A DNA stretch of 64,000 nucleotides from Streptomyces sp. DH24 (GCF_029813775.1 NZ_JARVKW010000012.1:62001-126000); one strand, 5' to 3'; shown: positions 49,029-58,956, numbered from the stretch's first letter. The notes: generated by a model not told the origin, from the sequence alone. Numbers and translations are program-made.

Positions 49029-51848
49029 TTGTCCCCGACCAGCGAGACCGCGAACGGCGGCCGCCGACTCGTCATCGTCGAGTCGCCTGCCAAGGCGAAG
49101 ACGATCAAGGGCTATCTCGGCCCTGGATACATCGTCGAGGCGAGCGTCGGGCATATTCGCGACCTCCCCAACGGCGCTGCCGAGGTTCCCGACAAGTACA
49201 CCGGTGAGGTCCGCCGCCTCGGTGTGGACGTCGAACACGACTTCCAGCCGATCTATGTGGTCAACGCCGACAAGAAGGCGCAGGTCAAGAAGCTCAAGGA
49301 CCTGCTGAAGGAATCCGACGAGCTCTTCCTCGCCACCGATGAGGACCGGGAGGGCGAGGCGATCGCCTGGCACCTCCAGGAAGTCCTCAAGCCCAAGATT
49401 CCCGTGAAGCGCATGGTGTTCCACGAGATCACCAAGGACGCGATCCGGGAGGCCGTGGCCAACCCGCGGCAGCTCAACCAGAAGCTGGTCGACGCCCAGG
49501 AGACCCGCCGCATCCTCGACCGCCTCTACGGCTACGAGGTCTCGCCGGTCCTGTGGAAGAAGGTCATGCCGCGCCTGTCGGCCGGCCGTGTCCAGTCCGT
49601 CGCGACCCGGCTCGTGGTCGAGCGGGAACGCGAGCGCATCGCCTTTCGTTCTGCCGAGTACTGGGACCTGACGGGCACCTTCGCGACCGGCCGCGCCGGG
49701 GACTCGTCGGACCCGTCGTCGCTGGTCGCCCGCCTCCAGACCGTCGACGGCAGGCGGGTCGCGCAGGGCCGCGACTTCGACTCCCTGGGACAACTGAAAA
49801 GCGCGAACACCCTCCACCTCGACGAGGCGAACGCCCGCGCCCTGGCCGCCGCCCTGGAGAACACGCGGTTCGCGGTCCGCTCCGTCGAGTCCAAGCCGTA
49901 CCGCCGCTCGCCGTACGCCCCGTTCCGTACGACGACGCTGCAGCAGGAGGCCAGCCGCAAGCTCGGCTTCGGCGCGAAGGCCACGATGCAGGTCGCGCAG
50001 AAGCTGTACGAGAACGGCTACATCACCTACATGCGTACGGACTCCACGACCCTGAGCGAGACGGCCGTCGCGGCCGCCCGCGCCCAGGTCACGCAGCTGT
50101 ACGGCGCCGACTACCTGCCGCCGCAGCCCCGTACGTACGCCGGCAAGGTCAAGAACGCGCAGGAGGCGCACGAGGCGATCCGTCCCTCGGGCGACCGGTT
50201 CCGCACGCCCGCCGAGACCGGCCTGACCGGTGACCAGTTCAAGCTGTACGAACTGATCTGGAAGCGGACCGTCGCCTCCCAGATGAAGGACGCCACCGGC
50301 AACAGCGTCACCGTGAAGATCGGCGGCACCGCCTCCGACGGCCGGGACGTCGAGTTCAGCGCGTCCGGCAAGACGATCACCTTCCACGGCTTCCTCAAGG
50401 CATACGTCGAGGGCGCCGACGACCCGAACGCCGAGCTGGACGACCGCGAGCGCCGGCTGCCGCAGGTCGCCGAGGGCGACGCGCTGACGGCCGAGGAGGT
50501 CACGGTCGACGGGCACGCCACCAAGCCCCCGGCCCGCTACACCGAGGCCAGCCTCGTCAAGGAGCTCGAAGAGCGCGAGATCGGCCGTCCGTCGACGTAC
50601 GCGTCGATCATCGGCACGATCCTCGACCGCGGCTACGTGTTCAAGAAGGGCACGGCCCTCGTGCCGTCCTTCCTGTCCTTCGCCGTGGTCAACCTCCTGG
50701 AGAAGCACTTCGGCCGGCTCGTCGACTACGACTTCACCGCCAGGATGGAGGACGACCTCGACCGCATCGCCCGCGGCGAGGCCCAGGCCGTGCCGTGGCT
50801 GAAGCGCTTCTACTTCGGCGAGGGCCCGGACCACGCCGGCGGCGCGGCCGACGCCGGCAACGGCGACGGGGACCACCTCGGCGGCCTCAAGGAACTCGTG
50901 ACCGACCTGGGCGCGATCGACGCCCGCGAGGTGTCGTCGTTCCCGGTCGGCGACGACATCGTGCTGCGCGTCGGCCGCTACGGTCCGTACATCGAGCGGG
51001 GCGAGAAGGACACCGAGCAGCACCAGCGCGCGGACATCCCCGAGGACCTGGCGCCCGACGAGCTGACCGTCGAGCTGGCCGAGGAACTGCTCGCGAAGCC
51101 GAGCGGCGACTACGAACTGGGCACCGATCCGAAGACCGGCCACACGATCGTCGCCAAGGACGGCCGCTACGGCCCGTACGTCACGGAGGTCCTCCCCGAG
51201 GGCACCCCCAAGACGGGCAAGAACGCCGTCAAGCCGCGCACGGCCTCCCTCTTCAAGTCGATGTCGCTGGACACGGTGACCCTGGAGGACGCGCTGAAGC
51301 TGATGTCGCTGCCGCGCGTCGTCGGCACCGACCCCGAGGGCCAGGAGATCACCGCGCAGAACGGCCGCTACGGCCCCTACCTGAAGAAGGGGACGGACTC
51401 GCGGTCCCTGCAGTCCGAGGACCAGCTCTTCACGATCACGCTGGAAGAGGCGCTGGCGATCTACGCCCAGCCCAAGCAGCGCGGTCGCGCCGCGGCCAAG
51501 CCGCCGCTGAAGGAGCTGGGCACCGACCCGGTCAGCGAGAAGCCGGTCGTGGTCAAGGACGGCCGCTTCGGCCCGTACGTCACCGACGGGGAGACCAACG
51601 CGACCCTGCGCTCCGGCGACAGCGTCGAGACGATCACCCCCGAGCGCGGCTTCGAGCTGCTCGCCGAGAAGCGGGCCAAGGGCCCCGCCAAGAAGACGGC
51701 GAAGAAGGCCACCACCAAGAAGACCGCCGCGAAGAAGGCGCCGGCCAAGAAGACGGCCGCCGCGAAGAAGACGACGGCCGCCAAGAAGACCACGGCGAAG
51801 AAGACGGCCGCGAAGAAGGCCACGGCGGCCAAGCCGTCCGAGGACTGA
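49029..51848 (+). CDS. topA: DNA topoisomerase I, 939 aa
   Basis: TTG start at 49029 (GGAGAG upstream). TOPRIM domain RRLVIVESPAKAKTIKGYLG with LATDEDREGEAIAWHL (DxDxE) metals; active-site Tyr in YITYMRTDSTTLSE; C-terminal Topo_C repeats with KDGRYGPYV/NGRYGPYLKKG/KDGRFGPYVTDG. A Lys/Ala-rich tail of about 55 residues (AKKTAKKATTKKTAAKKAPA) is typical of Streptomyces TopA and aids DNA binding. Relaxes negative supercoils. Followed by a 27-bp repeat array that begins 12 nt after the stop. Confidence 0.95.
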   Translation: MSPTSETANGGRRLVIVESPAKAKTIKGYLGPGYIVEASVGHIRDLPNGAAEVPDKYTGEVRRLGVDVEHDFQPIYVVNADKKAQVKKLKDLLKESDELFLATDEDREGEAIAWHLQEVLKPKIPVKRMVFHEITKDAIREAVANPRQLNQKLVDAQETRRILDRLYGYEVSPVLWKKVMPRLSAGRVQSVATRLVVERERERIAFRSAEYWDLTGTFATGRAGDSSDPSSLVARLQTVDGRRVAQGRDFDSLGQLKSANTLHLDEANARALAAALENTRFAVRSVESKPYRRSPYAPFRTTTLQQEASRKLGFGAKATMQVAQKLYENGYITYMRTDSTTLSETAVAAARAQVTQLYGADYLPPQPRTYAGKVKNAQEAHEAIRPSGDRFRTPAETGLTGDQFKLYELIWKRTVASQMKDATGNSVTVKIGGTASDGRDVEFSASGKTITFHGFLKAYVEGADDPNAELDDRERRLPQVAEGDALTAEEVTVDGHATKPPARYTEASLVKELEEREIGRPSTYASIIGTILDRGYVFKKGTALVPSFLSFAVVNLLEKHFGRLVDYDFTARMEDDLDRIARGEAQAVPWLKRFYFGEGPDHAGGAADAGNGDGDHLGGLKELVTDLGAIDAREVSSFPVGDDIVLRVGRYGPYIERGEKDTEQHQRADIPEDLAPDELTVELAEELLAKPSGDYELGTDPKTGHTIVAKDGRYGPYVTEVLPEGTPKTGKNAVKPRTASLFKSMSLDTVTLEDALKLMSLPRVVGTDPEGQEITAQNGRYGPYLKKGTDSRSLQSEDQLFTITLEEALAIYAQPKQRGRAAAKPPLKELGTDPVSEKPVVVKDGRFGPYVTDGETNATLRSGDSVETITPERGFELLAEKRAKGPAKKTAKKATTKKTAAKKAPAKKTAAAKKTTAAKKTTAKKTAAKKATAAKPSED

Positions 51849-51859
51849 ACGACCGCCAG

Positions 51860-52009
51860 ACGTCCGAGGACCAGAGGACCACGGGGACGTCCGAGGGCCA
51901 CAGGGCCACGGAAACGTCCGAGGGTCATAGGACCACGGGGACGTCCGAGGGCCACAGGGCCACGGAAACGTCCGAGGGCCATAGGACCACGGGGACGTCC
52001 GAGGACTGA
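51860..52009. repeat. 27-bp minisatellite downstream of topA, five units plus a part unit
   Basis: Units at 51860, 51887, 51914, 51941 and 51968, each starting ACGTCCGAGG and ending CCACGGGG or CCACGGAA in alternation (so a 54-bp higher-order repeat), then a part unit at 51995 that reproduces the topA end (CCGAGGACTGAACG). Open in the plus frame as SEGHRATET/SEGHRTTGT. Confidence 0.9.
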
Positions 52010-52103
52010 ACGGCCATCAGGAAGACCGGGTCCGGGGGCGGTGAAGTCCTCGCCCGGCGGGCGGAGTTCGACTCCTCCCGATACGCGGAGTTCGCAAAAC
52101 GAA

Positions 52104-52132
52104 CGCCCCGGCGCCTCTTCGGTGCCGGGGCG
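52104..52132 (+). terminator. Hairpin between topA and tmk-fusion
   Basis: CGCCCCGGC (52104-52112) pairs with GCCGGGGCG (52124-52132), loop 11 nt with partial inner pairing. No U-tract. Confidence 0.65.
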
Positions 52133-52188
52133 GCCGTACGTTCGGACGGGGGCCCCGGGCTGTCGGTGCGGCCCGATAGGCTGAAAGC

Positions 52189-55100
52189 ATGACGCGAGCC
52201 GAGCAGCCAGCCGAGCAGCCAACGGCCCTTCACCCGGCCCCCGACGACGCACTGGTCGCGGACTCCCGCGAGCGCGCCGTCCGCGCACTGCTGCGCCAGC
52301 CGCAGCTGAAGCGGTTGTGGAGCGCACAGCTCGTGGGAGGTGCCGGCGACACTCTCGCCCTCCTCGTCCTGGTCGTCCTCGTCCTGCAGACGGCGATCGC
52401 CGAGGGCTCCTTCGGGGGCGGCTACCGGGGCGTGGCGTTCGCAGTGGCGACCGTTTTCGGAGTGCGCATCCTCGCGACGCTGATCTTCGGAGCGGTCCTC
52501 CTCGGCCCGCTCACGTCGCTGACCTCGGCCGACGGTCCCCTCGACCGCCGCTGGACGATGGTCGGCGCGGACGGGCTGCGGGCCGCGCTGCTGATCGTCG
52601 CGCCGCTGTGGATCGACTGGATGCCGGACGACGCCCTTGCCGCCCTCCTCGTCACCGCCTTCGTCACCGGTGTCGCCGAGCGGTTCTGGGGAGTGTGCCG
52701 CGAGAGCGCCGCGCCGGCCCTGCTGCCGGCCCCGCCCCCGGAGGGCGCGACGGTACGGCCGCTGCCGGACCACATGGACGCCCTGCGCCGCCTGTCGCTG
52801 CGCACGGGTTTCGTGGCCATACCTCTCGCGGGCGCCGCGCTGGTCGTCGCCGGACTGCTGAACAACCTGCTCGGTGCCGGCATCGCCTGGTTCGACCAGC
52901 ACCAGGCGGCCCTCGCCTCGTACGTCGCGGCAGGAATGTTCGCCGCGTCCCTGTCCGTCCTGACGTTCCTTGAGCTGCCCGGCACGCGCACGCCGCGCGC
53001 GCGGTCGCCGCTGGAGGGCCTGCGCCGCCCGAGGTCGGCCGCCGGAGCCGACAAGGGCCGCACCGGTGCGATACCACTGCTGGTCCTGGCCTGCGCGGCC
53101 GTCGCGGGCGCGGTGGCCGCCGCGGTCGGCGTGACCGTGCTGCACGCCAAGGACCTGGGCGGCGGCCCCGTCCTGTTCGGCCTGCTGGTGCTCGCGCTGA
53201 CCGGCGGCGTCGTCGTCGGCATCCGCACGGCGCCCGCCGTCCTGCCCACACTGTCCAGGCGGCGGCTCCTCGCGCTCGCCATCGCCGCCACCGGCGTCGC
53301 GCTGCTGGCGGCGGGCCTCGTCCCGGACGTCACCAGCGTCGTGGTGATCCTCGCGCTGGCCGGCGTCGGCGCGGGCGTGGCCGCCAACACCGGGCACACC
53401 CTGCTCGACCAGGAGACCGAGACGCAGCGGCGCGCACGGATCACCGGGCACCTGCACGCGGTCGCACGGGTCTTCGTGGCGCTCGGCGCGGTGATCGCCC
53501 CCGTGGTGGCCGCGGGCATCGGGCCCCACCGGCTGGAGAACGGCAAGTTCGTGTTCGCGCACGGCGGTGCCGCGTTCACGCTGATGCTGGTCGGCGCGCT
53601 GCTGCTGCCGGTGGCCGCGCTGGTGCTGGCCAAGGTCGACGACCGCTCCGGCGTGCCGCTGCGGCACGACCTGCGGGACGCGGTCCTCGGCGGCGACGAC
53701 CCGGAGCCCGCGCCCGCCGCGTCCGGCTTCTTCATCGCCCTGGAGGGCGGTGACGGCGCCGGCAAGTCCACCCAGGCCGAGGCGCTCGCCGAGTGGATCA
53801 GGTCCAAGGGCCACGAGGTCGTGCTCACCCGCGAGCCGGGCGCGACGCCGGTCGGCAAGCGGCTGCGCTCCATCCTGCTGGACGTCTCCAGCGCCGGCCT
53901 CTCGCACCGCGCCGAAGCCCTGCTGTACGCGGCCGACCGCGCGGAGCACGTGGACACCGTCGTACGGCCCGCGCTGGAGCGTGGCGCGGTGGTGATCTCC
54001 GACCGGTACATCGACTCCTCGGTGGCCTACCAGGGCGCGGGCCGCGACCTGTCTCCGACCGAGATCGCCCGCATCAACCGCTGGGCGACCAACGGGCTCG
54101 TCCCGAACCTGACCGTGCTGCTGGACGTCGCCCCCGAGACCGCCCGCGAGCGGTTCACCGAGGCGCCGGACCGGCTGGAGTCGGAGCCCGCCGAGTTCCA
54201 CGCGCGTGTGCGCTCCGGTTTCCTCACGCTGGCCGCGGCCGACCCCGGGCGCTACCTGGTGGTGGACGCCGGCCAGGAGCCCGAGGCCGTCACCGCCGTC
54301 GTCCGGCACCGGCTCGACCAGGTGCTGCCGCTGTCCGAGGCCGAGATCAAGGCCCGCGAGGAGGCTCGCCGGAAGGCCGAGGAGGAGGCCCGGCGCAAGG
54401 CGGAGGAAGAGGCGCGTCGCAAGGCCGAGGAGGAGCGCCTGGAGCGCGAGCGCCAGGAGCAGCTGGCCCGGCTGCGTGCCGAGGAGGAGGAGCGCAAGCG
54501 GCGCGAGCTGGAGGAGGCGCAGCGTCGCGAGGCAGAGCGGCAGGCGGAGGAGGCCCGGCAGCGGGCCGAGGAGGCGCGCCGCAAGGCGGAGGAGGAGCGG
54601 GCCCGGCTGCTCGCCGAGGAGAAGGCGCGCGCCGAGGAGGAAGCCCGGCGCAAGGCCGAGGAGGACCGGCGCCGCAAGCAGGCCGAGGAAGAGGCGCGGC
54701 TGCGTGCCGAGGCCGAGGCGCTGCGCCTGGAGAAGCAGCGGAAGGCCGAGGAGGCGCTGCTGCGCGCCGAGGAGGCCCGGCGCCAGGCGGAACAGGCGGC
54801 GGCCGCGGCAGCGGCGGGACCGAAGCCGACGGCGCCCGAGGCGGCGCGGACGTCCCGGTCGGCGGCAGCGCCGGACGCGACGACCGTGCCGACGCCGGTC
54901 GTCGGGCCGGGCGAGGACACCACGGTGCTGCGGCCGGTCCGCGACGAGCGTGACCAGCGGCGCGGTGCGGGGCGGGTCTCCGAGTCCGAGGTGACCACGG
55001 AGCTGCCGAAGCCGGTGCCGCCGGGCGCCGCCGACGAGACCGCGGTCCTGCCGCAGGTGCCGGGCGCCGTCGACGAGACGGCCGTACTGCCGCCGGTGCG

Positions 55101-55356
55101 CGGGGACGAGCCCGCGGACCGGGTGCCGCCGGGCTACTTCCGGGACGAGCAGCGCTCCGCCCGCCCGGACGGCACCGAGGACCGCACGCGCGAGCTGCCC
55201 CAGGTGGACGCCGAGGAGGCCCCCCGCCGCCGTCAGCGCCCCGACTGGGCCGAGGAGACCCCGCTGGACGACCTGCCGACGCTGGCGGACGAACTGCTGG
55301 GCCCGCACGAGGGCGAGTACGACGAGGACGGCGACGGCCGGGGGCGGCGGCGCTGA
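52189..55356 (+). CDS. tmk: Membrane-transporter-like domain fused to thymidylate kinase, with coiled-coil tail, 1055 aa
   Basis: Residues about 40-490 have 10-12 hydrophobic helices in an MFS-like arrangement (SAQLVGGAGDTLALLVLVVL, GVRILATLIFGAVLLGPLTS). At about 513 the kinase starts: FFIALEGGDGAGKSTQAEAL with the P-loop, LTREPGATPVGKRLRS, AVVISDRYIDSSVAYQGAGR (DRY motif) and the LID EAPDRLE. It phosphorylates dTMP to dTDP. From about 715 to 885 is a long EEARRKAEEE coiled coil, then a disordered acidic tail. The fusion is known in Streptomyces; why the enzyme is membrane-anchored is not known. Confidence 0.9.
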   Translation: MTRAEQPAEQPTALHPAPDDALVADSRERAVRALLRQPQLKRLWSAQLVGGAGDTLALLVLVVLVLQTAIAEGSFGGGYRGVAFAVATVFGVRILATLIFGAVLLGPLTSLTSADGPLDRRWTMVGADGLRAALLIVAPLWIDWMPDDALAALLVTAFVTGVAERFWGVCRESAAPALLPAPPPEGATVRPLPDHMDALRRLSLRTGFVAIPLAGAALVVAGLLNNLLGAGIAWFDQHQAALASYVAAGMFAASLSVLTFLELPGTRTPRARSPLEGLRRPRSAAGADKGRTGAIPLLVLACAAVAGAVAAAVGVTVLHAKDLGGGPVLFGLLVLALTGGVVVGIRTAPAVLPTLSRRRLLALAIAATGVALLAAGLVPDVTSVVVILALAGVGAGVAANTGHTLLDQETETQRRARITGHLHAVARVFVALGAVIAPVVAAGIGPHRLENGKFVFAHGGAAFTLMLVGALLLPVAALVLAKVDDRSGVPLRHDLRDAVLGGDDPEPAPAASGFFIALEGGDGAGKSTQAEALAEWIRSKGHEVVLTREPGATPVGKRLRSILLDVSSAGLSHRAEALLYAADRAEHVDTVVRPALERGAVVISDRYIDSSVAYQGAGRDLSPTEIARINRWATNGLVPNLTVLLDVAPETARERFTEAPDRLESEPAEFHARVRSGFLTLAAADPGRYLVVDAGQEPEAVTAVVRHRLDQVLPLSEAEIKAREEARRKAEEEARRKAEEEARRKAEEERLERERQEQLARLRAEEEERKRRELEEAQRREAERQAEEARQRAEEARRKAEEERARLLAEEKARAEEEARRKAEEDRRRKQAEEEARLRAEAEALRLEKQRKAEEALLRAEEARRQAEQAAAAAAAGPKPTAPEAARTSRSAAAPDATTVPTPVVGPGEDTTVLRPVRDERDQRRGAGRVSESEVTTELPKPVPPGAADETAVLPQVPGAVDETAVLPPVRGDEPADRVPPGYFRDEQRSARPDGTEDRTRELPQVDAEEAPRRRQRPDWAEETPLDDLPTLADELLGPHEGEYDEDGDGRGRRR

Positions 55357-55779
55357 CCGTCGCCGGGGGCCGATGCGGTGACCGTTGCCGAGGGCCGGCG
55401 AGGTGACCGTCGGCTCCCTCGTGCGGCGCGGGCGCTGTGCCCGACCGTGTGCGCCGGGTGTGGCCGCTCTGCGGGCTCGGTGCTGGAGTGCCGCAGCCGC
55501 GCCGGTGTCCAGCGTGGCCGGCCGGACCCGGTACTCGGGGCCGGGTCCGGCGTCGGAGTTCCCTGGCCGGTGCAGCCGGAGTTCCCTGGCCGGTGTGGAC
55601 GCGGCGCCCGTGCCGGACCACCGAGGGCCGGTGCCGTGCCCGGCGACGCCGACCGTGCCGCGGGCCCGCGTCCGGGCAGGGCACGGCATGGCACAGGTCC
55701 GTACGGCGCGCGGGATTGTCAGTGCCCGCCCGCACAATGGATCCCGCAAGGCTGACGTGTGGGAAGGGCGGCGTGACCC
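55357..55779. other. 423-bp gap between tmk and holB
   Basis: No supported gene. It holds a direct repeat GGAGTTCCCTGGCCGGTG at 55555-55572 and 55578-55595 (perfect, 23-bp period) and other GCCGGTG copies. The holB promoter should be here; I cannot name one with confidence. Confidence 0.4.
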
Positions 55780-56985
55780 ATGACCGTGTGGGACGACCTC
55801 GTGGGGCAGGAGCGGGTTAGCGAGCAGCTCGCCGCCGCTGCCCGGGACGCCGACGCCCTCGTGACCGCGGCCGCGACCGACGCGCCCCCGCCCGAGGCGT
55901 CGAGGATGACGCACGCCTGGCTGTTCACGGGCCCGCCCGGCGCCGGGTACATCCAGGCGGCGCGGGCCTTCGCCGCCGCCCTGCAGTGCGTGAGCCCCGA
56001 CCGTGCCCTCGGCGGAGCCCCGGGCTGCGGTTTCTGCGACGGCTGCCACACGGCCCTGATCGGCACGCACGCGGACGTCACCACGGTCACGGCGGTCGGC
56101 GCGCAGATCCGGGCCGAGGACATGAGGGACACGGTCCGCAAGTCGTTCACGGCCCCGGCGACCGGCCGCTGGCAGGTCATCCTCGTGGAGGACGCCGAGC
56201 GCCTGAACGAGAAGTCGGCGAACGCCGTCCTCAAGGCCGTCGAGGAGCCCGCGTCCCGCACGGTCTGGCTGCTGTGCGCGCCGTCGGTCGAGGACGTGCT
56301 GCCCACCATCCGCTCCCGGTGCCGCCTTCTGACCCTGAGCACCCCGTCGGTGGACGCCGTCGCCGACATGCTCGTCCGCCGCGAGGGCGTCGAACCGGAC
56401 GTCGCGATGGCCGCCGCCCGCGCCACCCAGGGGCACGTGGAGCGGGCGCGCCGGCTGGCCACCGACCCGGCGGCCCGTGAGCGCCGCGCCGCCGTGCTCA
56501 AGCTGCCGCTGCGCGTTGACGACATCGGCGGTTGCCTCCGGGCGGCCCAGGAACTGGTCGACGCCGCTTCGGCGGACGCCAAGGTGCTCGCCGACGAGAC
56601 GGACGCCAAGGAGACCGAGGAGATGAAGGCGGCGCTCGGCGCGGCGCAGGGCGGCCGGCTGCCGCGCGGCACGGCGGGTGTGATCAAGGACCTGGAGGAC
56701 AACCAGAAGCGCCGCCGGACGCGGACCCAGCGCGACAGCCTCGACCTCGCCCTGACCGACCTCACCTCCTTCTACCGCGACGTCCTCGCGCTCCAGCTCG
56801 GCTCCCGGATCGCGATCGCCAACGTCGACGCGGAGGACGCCCTGGACCGGATCGCCCGCGGCAGCACCCCGGAGGCCACCCTGCGCCGCATAGAGGCGAT
56901 CGCCGCGTGCCGCGAGGCCCTCGACCGCAACGTGGCTCCGCTGCTCGCGGTGGAGGCGATGACGATGGCCCTCAGATCGGGCTGA
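55780..56985 (+). CDS. holB: DNA polymerase III subunit delta', 401 aa
   Basis: TVWDDLVGQERVSEQLAAAA, AWLFTGPPGAGYIQAARAFA with a P-loop whose Lys is replaced (GAGYIQ), a zinc site CVSPDRA..GCGFCDGCHT, and QVILVEDAERLNEKSANAVL, KAVEEPASRTVWLLCAPSVE with SRC (TIRSRCRLLTL) at the arginine finger. The altered P-loop is normal for delta', which opens the beta clamp without binding ATP. ATG at 55780. Confidence 0.92.
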   Translation: MTVWDDLVGQERVSEQLAAAARDADALVTAAATDAPPPEASRMTHAWLFTGPPGAGYIQAARAFAAALQCVSPDRALGGAPGCGFCDGCHTALIGTHADVTTVTAVGAQIRAEDMRDTVRKSFTAPATGRWQVILVEDAERLNEKSANAVLKAVEEPASRTVWLLCAPSVEDVLPTIRSRCRLLTLSTPSVDAVADMLVRREGVEPDVAMAAARATQGHVERARRLATDPAARERRAAVLKLPLRVDDIGGCLRAAQELVDAASADAKVLADETDAKETEEMKAALGAAQGGRLPRGTAGVIKDLEDNQKRRRTRTQRDSLDLALTDLTSFYRDVLALQLGSRIAIANVDAEDALDRIARGSTPEATLRRIEAIAACREALDRNVAPLLAVEAMTMALRSG

Positions 56986-57142
56986 CGGGGGCCAACCGGG
57001 GACGGGTGCGCGGAGTAGCCGGGACACCCGCAGGATCACGCGAGGTTGACGCCGTGATCACGCGTGGTTGACGCCATAACTCGTCCGAGGCACGTCACGC
57101 ACACAACGCGTACGTGTCGTCGCACAGAGTTACGCTCGCTGG

Positions 57143-58735
57143 ATGCACACAAGGCGCACTCACCGCAGATCCCGTACCGCCCGGATCGGCATCGGCCTCC
57201 TCGCCGCCGTCGGTCTGCTGGTCCCGGCCTGTTCCCCCGAAGGCGCGTCGGGCACGGCGAGCTCGGCGTCCGAAGGGGCGGCGGCGCTGGCCGCGCTGCC
57301 GAGGGCCACCCCGGCGGCCCTCTCGCCGTACTACGGGCAGAAGCTGAAGTGGCGCGGTTGCGGCGTCCCCGGTTTCCAGTGCGCCACGCTCAGGGCGCCG
57401 CTCGACTACGCGGAGCCGTCGGCCGGCGACGTCCGGCTCGCGGTCGCCCGGAAGAAGGCCACGGGACCGGGCGAGCGGCTCGGCTCGCTGCTGGTGAACC
57501 CGGGCGGGCCGGGAGGTTCGGCGGTCGACTACCTCCAGGCGTACGCCGGTGTCGGCTACCCGGCCGACGTCCGCGCCCGGTACGACATGGTGGCGGTCGA
57601 CCCGCGAGGCGTGGCCCGCAGTGAGCCCGTGGAGTGCCTCGACGGGCGGGAGATGGACACGTACACGCAGACGGATCTCACGCCGGACGACGGGAAGGAG
57701 ACGGACGCGCTCGTCGGCGCGTACCGGACGTTCGCTGAGGGCTGCGGGGCGGACGCGCCGGGGCTGCTGCGCCACGTGTCCACGGTCGAGGCGGCGCGGG
57801 ACATGGACATCCTGCGGGCCGTGCTGGGCGACGGGAAGCTGAACTTCGTGGGGGCGTCGTACGGGACGTTCCTCGGGGCGACGTACGCGGGGCTGTTCCC
57901 CGACCGCGCCGGCCGGCTGGTGCTGGACGGGGCGATGGACCCGTCGCTGCCCGCGCGGCGGCTGAACCTCGAACAGACCGCGGGCTTCGAGACGGCGTTC
58001 CAGTCGTTCGCGAAGGACTGCGTGCGCCGGCCGGACTGCCCCCTGGGCGGCCGGAGCACCACACCGGCCCAGGTCGGCAAGAACCTGAAGGCGTTCTTCG
58101 ACAGGCTCGACAGCCGCCCCGTGCCCACCGGCGACGCCGACGGCCGCCGGCTCACCGAGTCCCTCGCGACGACCGGCGTGATCGCCGCGATGTACGACGA
58201 GAGCGCCTGGGAGCAACTGCGCGAGTCGCTGACGGCGGCGATGAGGGAGAACGACGGCGCGGGCCTGCTCGTCCTGTCCGACAGCTACTACGAGCGGGAC
58301 GCCGACGGCGCCTACAGCAACCTGATGTTCGCCAACGCCGCCGTGAACTGCCTCGACCTCCCGGCGGCCTTCGAGGGCCCCGACGAGGTACAGGCGGCGC
58401 TGCCGGCCTTCGAGAAGGCGTCCCCGGTGTTCGGCGAGGGCCTGGCCTGGGCCTCCCTGAACTGCGCGTACTGGCCGGTGGCGCCCGCCGGTGAACCGCA
58501 CCGCATCAAGGCGGCCGGCGCCAAGCCCATCGTCGTGGTCGGCACCACCCGGGACCCGGCGACGCCCTACCGCTGGGCGAAGTCCCTGGCCGCCCAGTTG
58601 TCCTCGGCGCGCCTGCTGACGTACGACGGTGACGGCCACACGGCCTACGGGCGGGGCAGCGCCTGCATCGACAACACGATCAACGCGTACCTGCTCCGCG
58701 GGACCCCGCCGAAGGACGGAAAGCGCTGCTCATAG
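57143..58735 (+). CDS. Exported alpha/beta-hydrolase peptidase (tripeptidyl-aminopeptidase type), lipoprotein, 530 aa
   Basis: Lipoprotein signal RIGIGLLAAVGLLVPAC with a lipobox-like LVPAC at residues 26-30. Oxyanion region LLVNPGGPGGSAVDYLQ, nucleophile elbow NFVGASYGTFLGATYAG with the Ser, the acid in VVGTTRDPATPYRWA and the His in YDGDGHTAYGRGSACID. This matches the Streptomyces Tap/SlpD/E group that clips tripeptides from protein N-termini. Starts at ATG 57143. Confidence 0.88.
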   Translation: MHTRRTHRRSRTARIGIGLLAAVGLLVPACSPEGASGTASSASEGAAALAALPRATPAALSPYYGQKLKWRGCGVPGFQCATLRAPLDYAEPSAGDVRLAVARKKATGPGERLGSLLVNPGGPGGSAVDYLQAYAGVGYPADVRARYDMVAVDPRGVARSEPVECLDGREMDTYTQTDLTPDDGKETDALVGAYRTFAEGCGADAPGLLRHVSTVEAARDMDILRAVLGDGKLNFVGASYGTFLGATYAGLFPDRAGRLVLDGAMDPSLPARRLNLEQTAGFETAFQSFAKDCVRRPDCPLGGRSTTPAQVGKNLKAFFDRLDSRPVPTGDADGRRLTESLATTGVIAAMYDESAWEQLRESLTAAMRENDGAGLLVLSDSYYERDADGAYSNLMFANAAVNCLDLPAAFEGPDEVQAALPAFEKASPVFGEGLAWASLNCAYWPVAPAGEPHRIKAAGAKPIVVVGTTRDPATPYRWAKSLAAQLSSARLLTYDGDGHTAYGRGSACIDNTINAYLLRGTPPKDGKRCS

Positions 58736-58876
58736 CGCCTGCCGCCCGACTGTTCCGGCATTGTCCCCACCTTCGCCCGGCCTCGGACCCGATGCCTCCG
58801 GGGCCGGTACGAAGCACCCCCGGAAACTGTGTAGACTTACCGACGTTGCCGATCGCACCATAGGTGCGGGCAGCAC

Positions 58877-58953
58877 GCCGCCTTAGCTCAGATGGCCAGA
58901 GCAACGCACTCGTAATGCGTAGGTCTCGGGTTCGAATCCCGAAGGCGGCTCCA
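58877..58953 (+). tRNA. tRNA-Thr, anticodon CGT
   Basis: Acceptor stem GCCGCCT/AGGCGGC, D-loop with AGCTCAGATGGCCAGAGC, anticodon stem ACGCA with loop CTCGTAA and TGCGT, giving anticodon CGT (reads ACG, Thr), T-arm TCGGGTTCGAATCCCGA, discriminator T and a coded CCA (58951-58953). Confidence 0.97.
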
Positions 58954-58956
58954 CTG

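Noticed and set aside
51925..57039. 1704-codon minus-strand open frame spanning tmk and holB
   Set aside because: A GC-rich shadow across two certain genes; its length arises from lack of AT-rich stop codons in this strand, not from coding.
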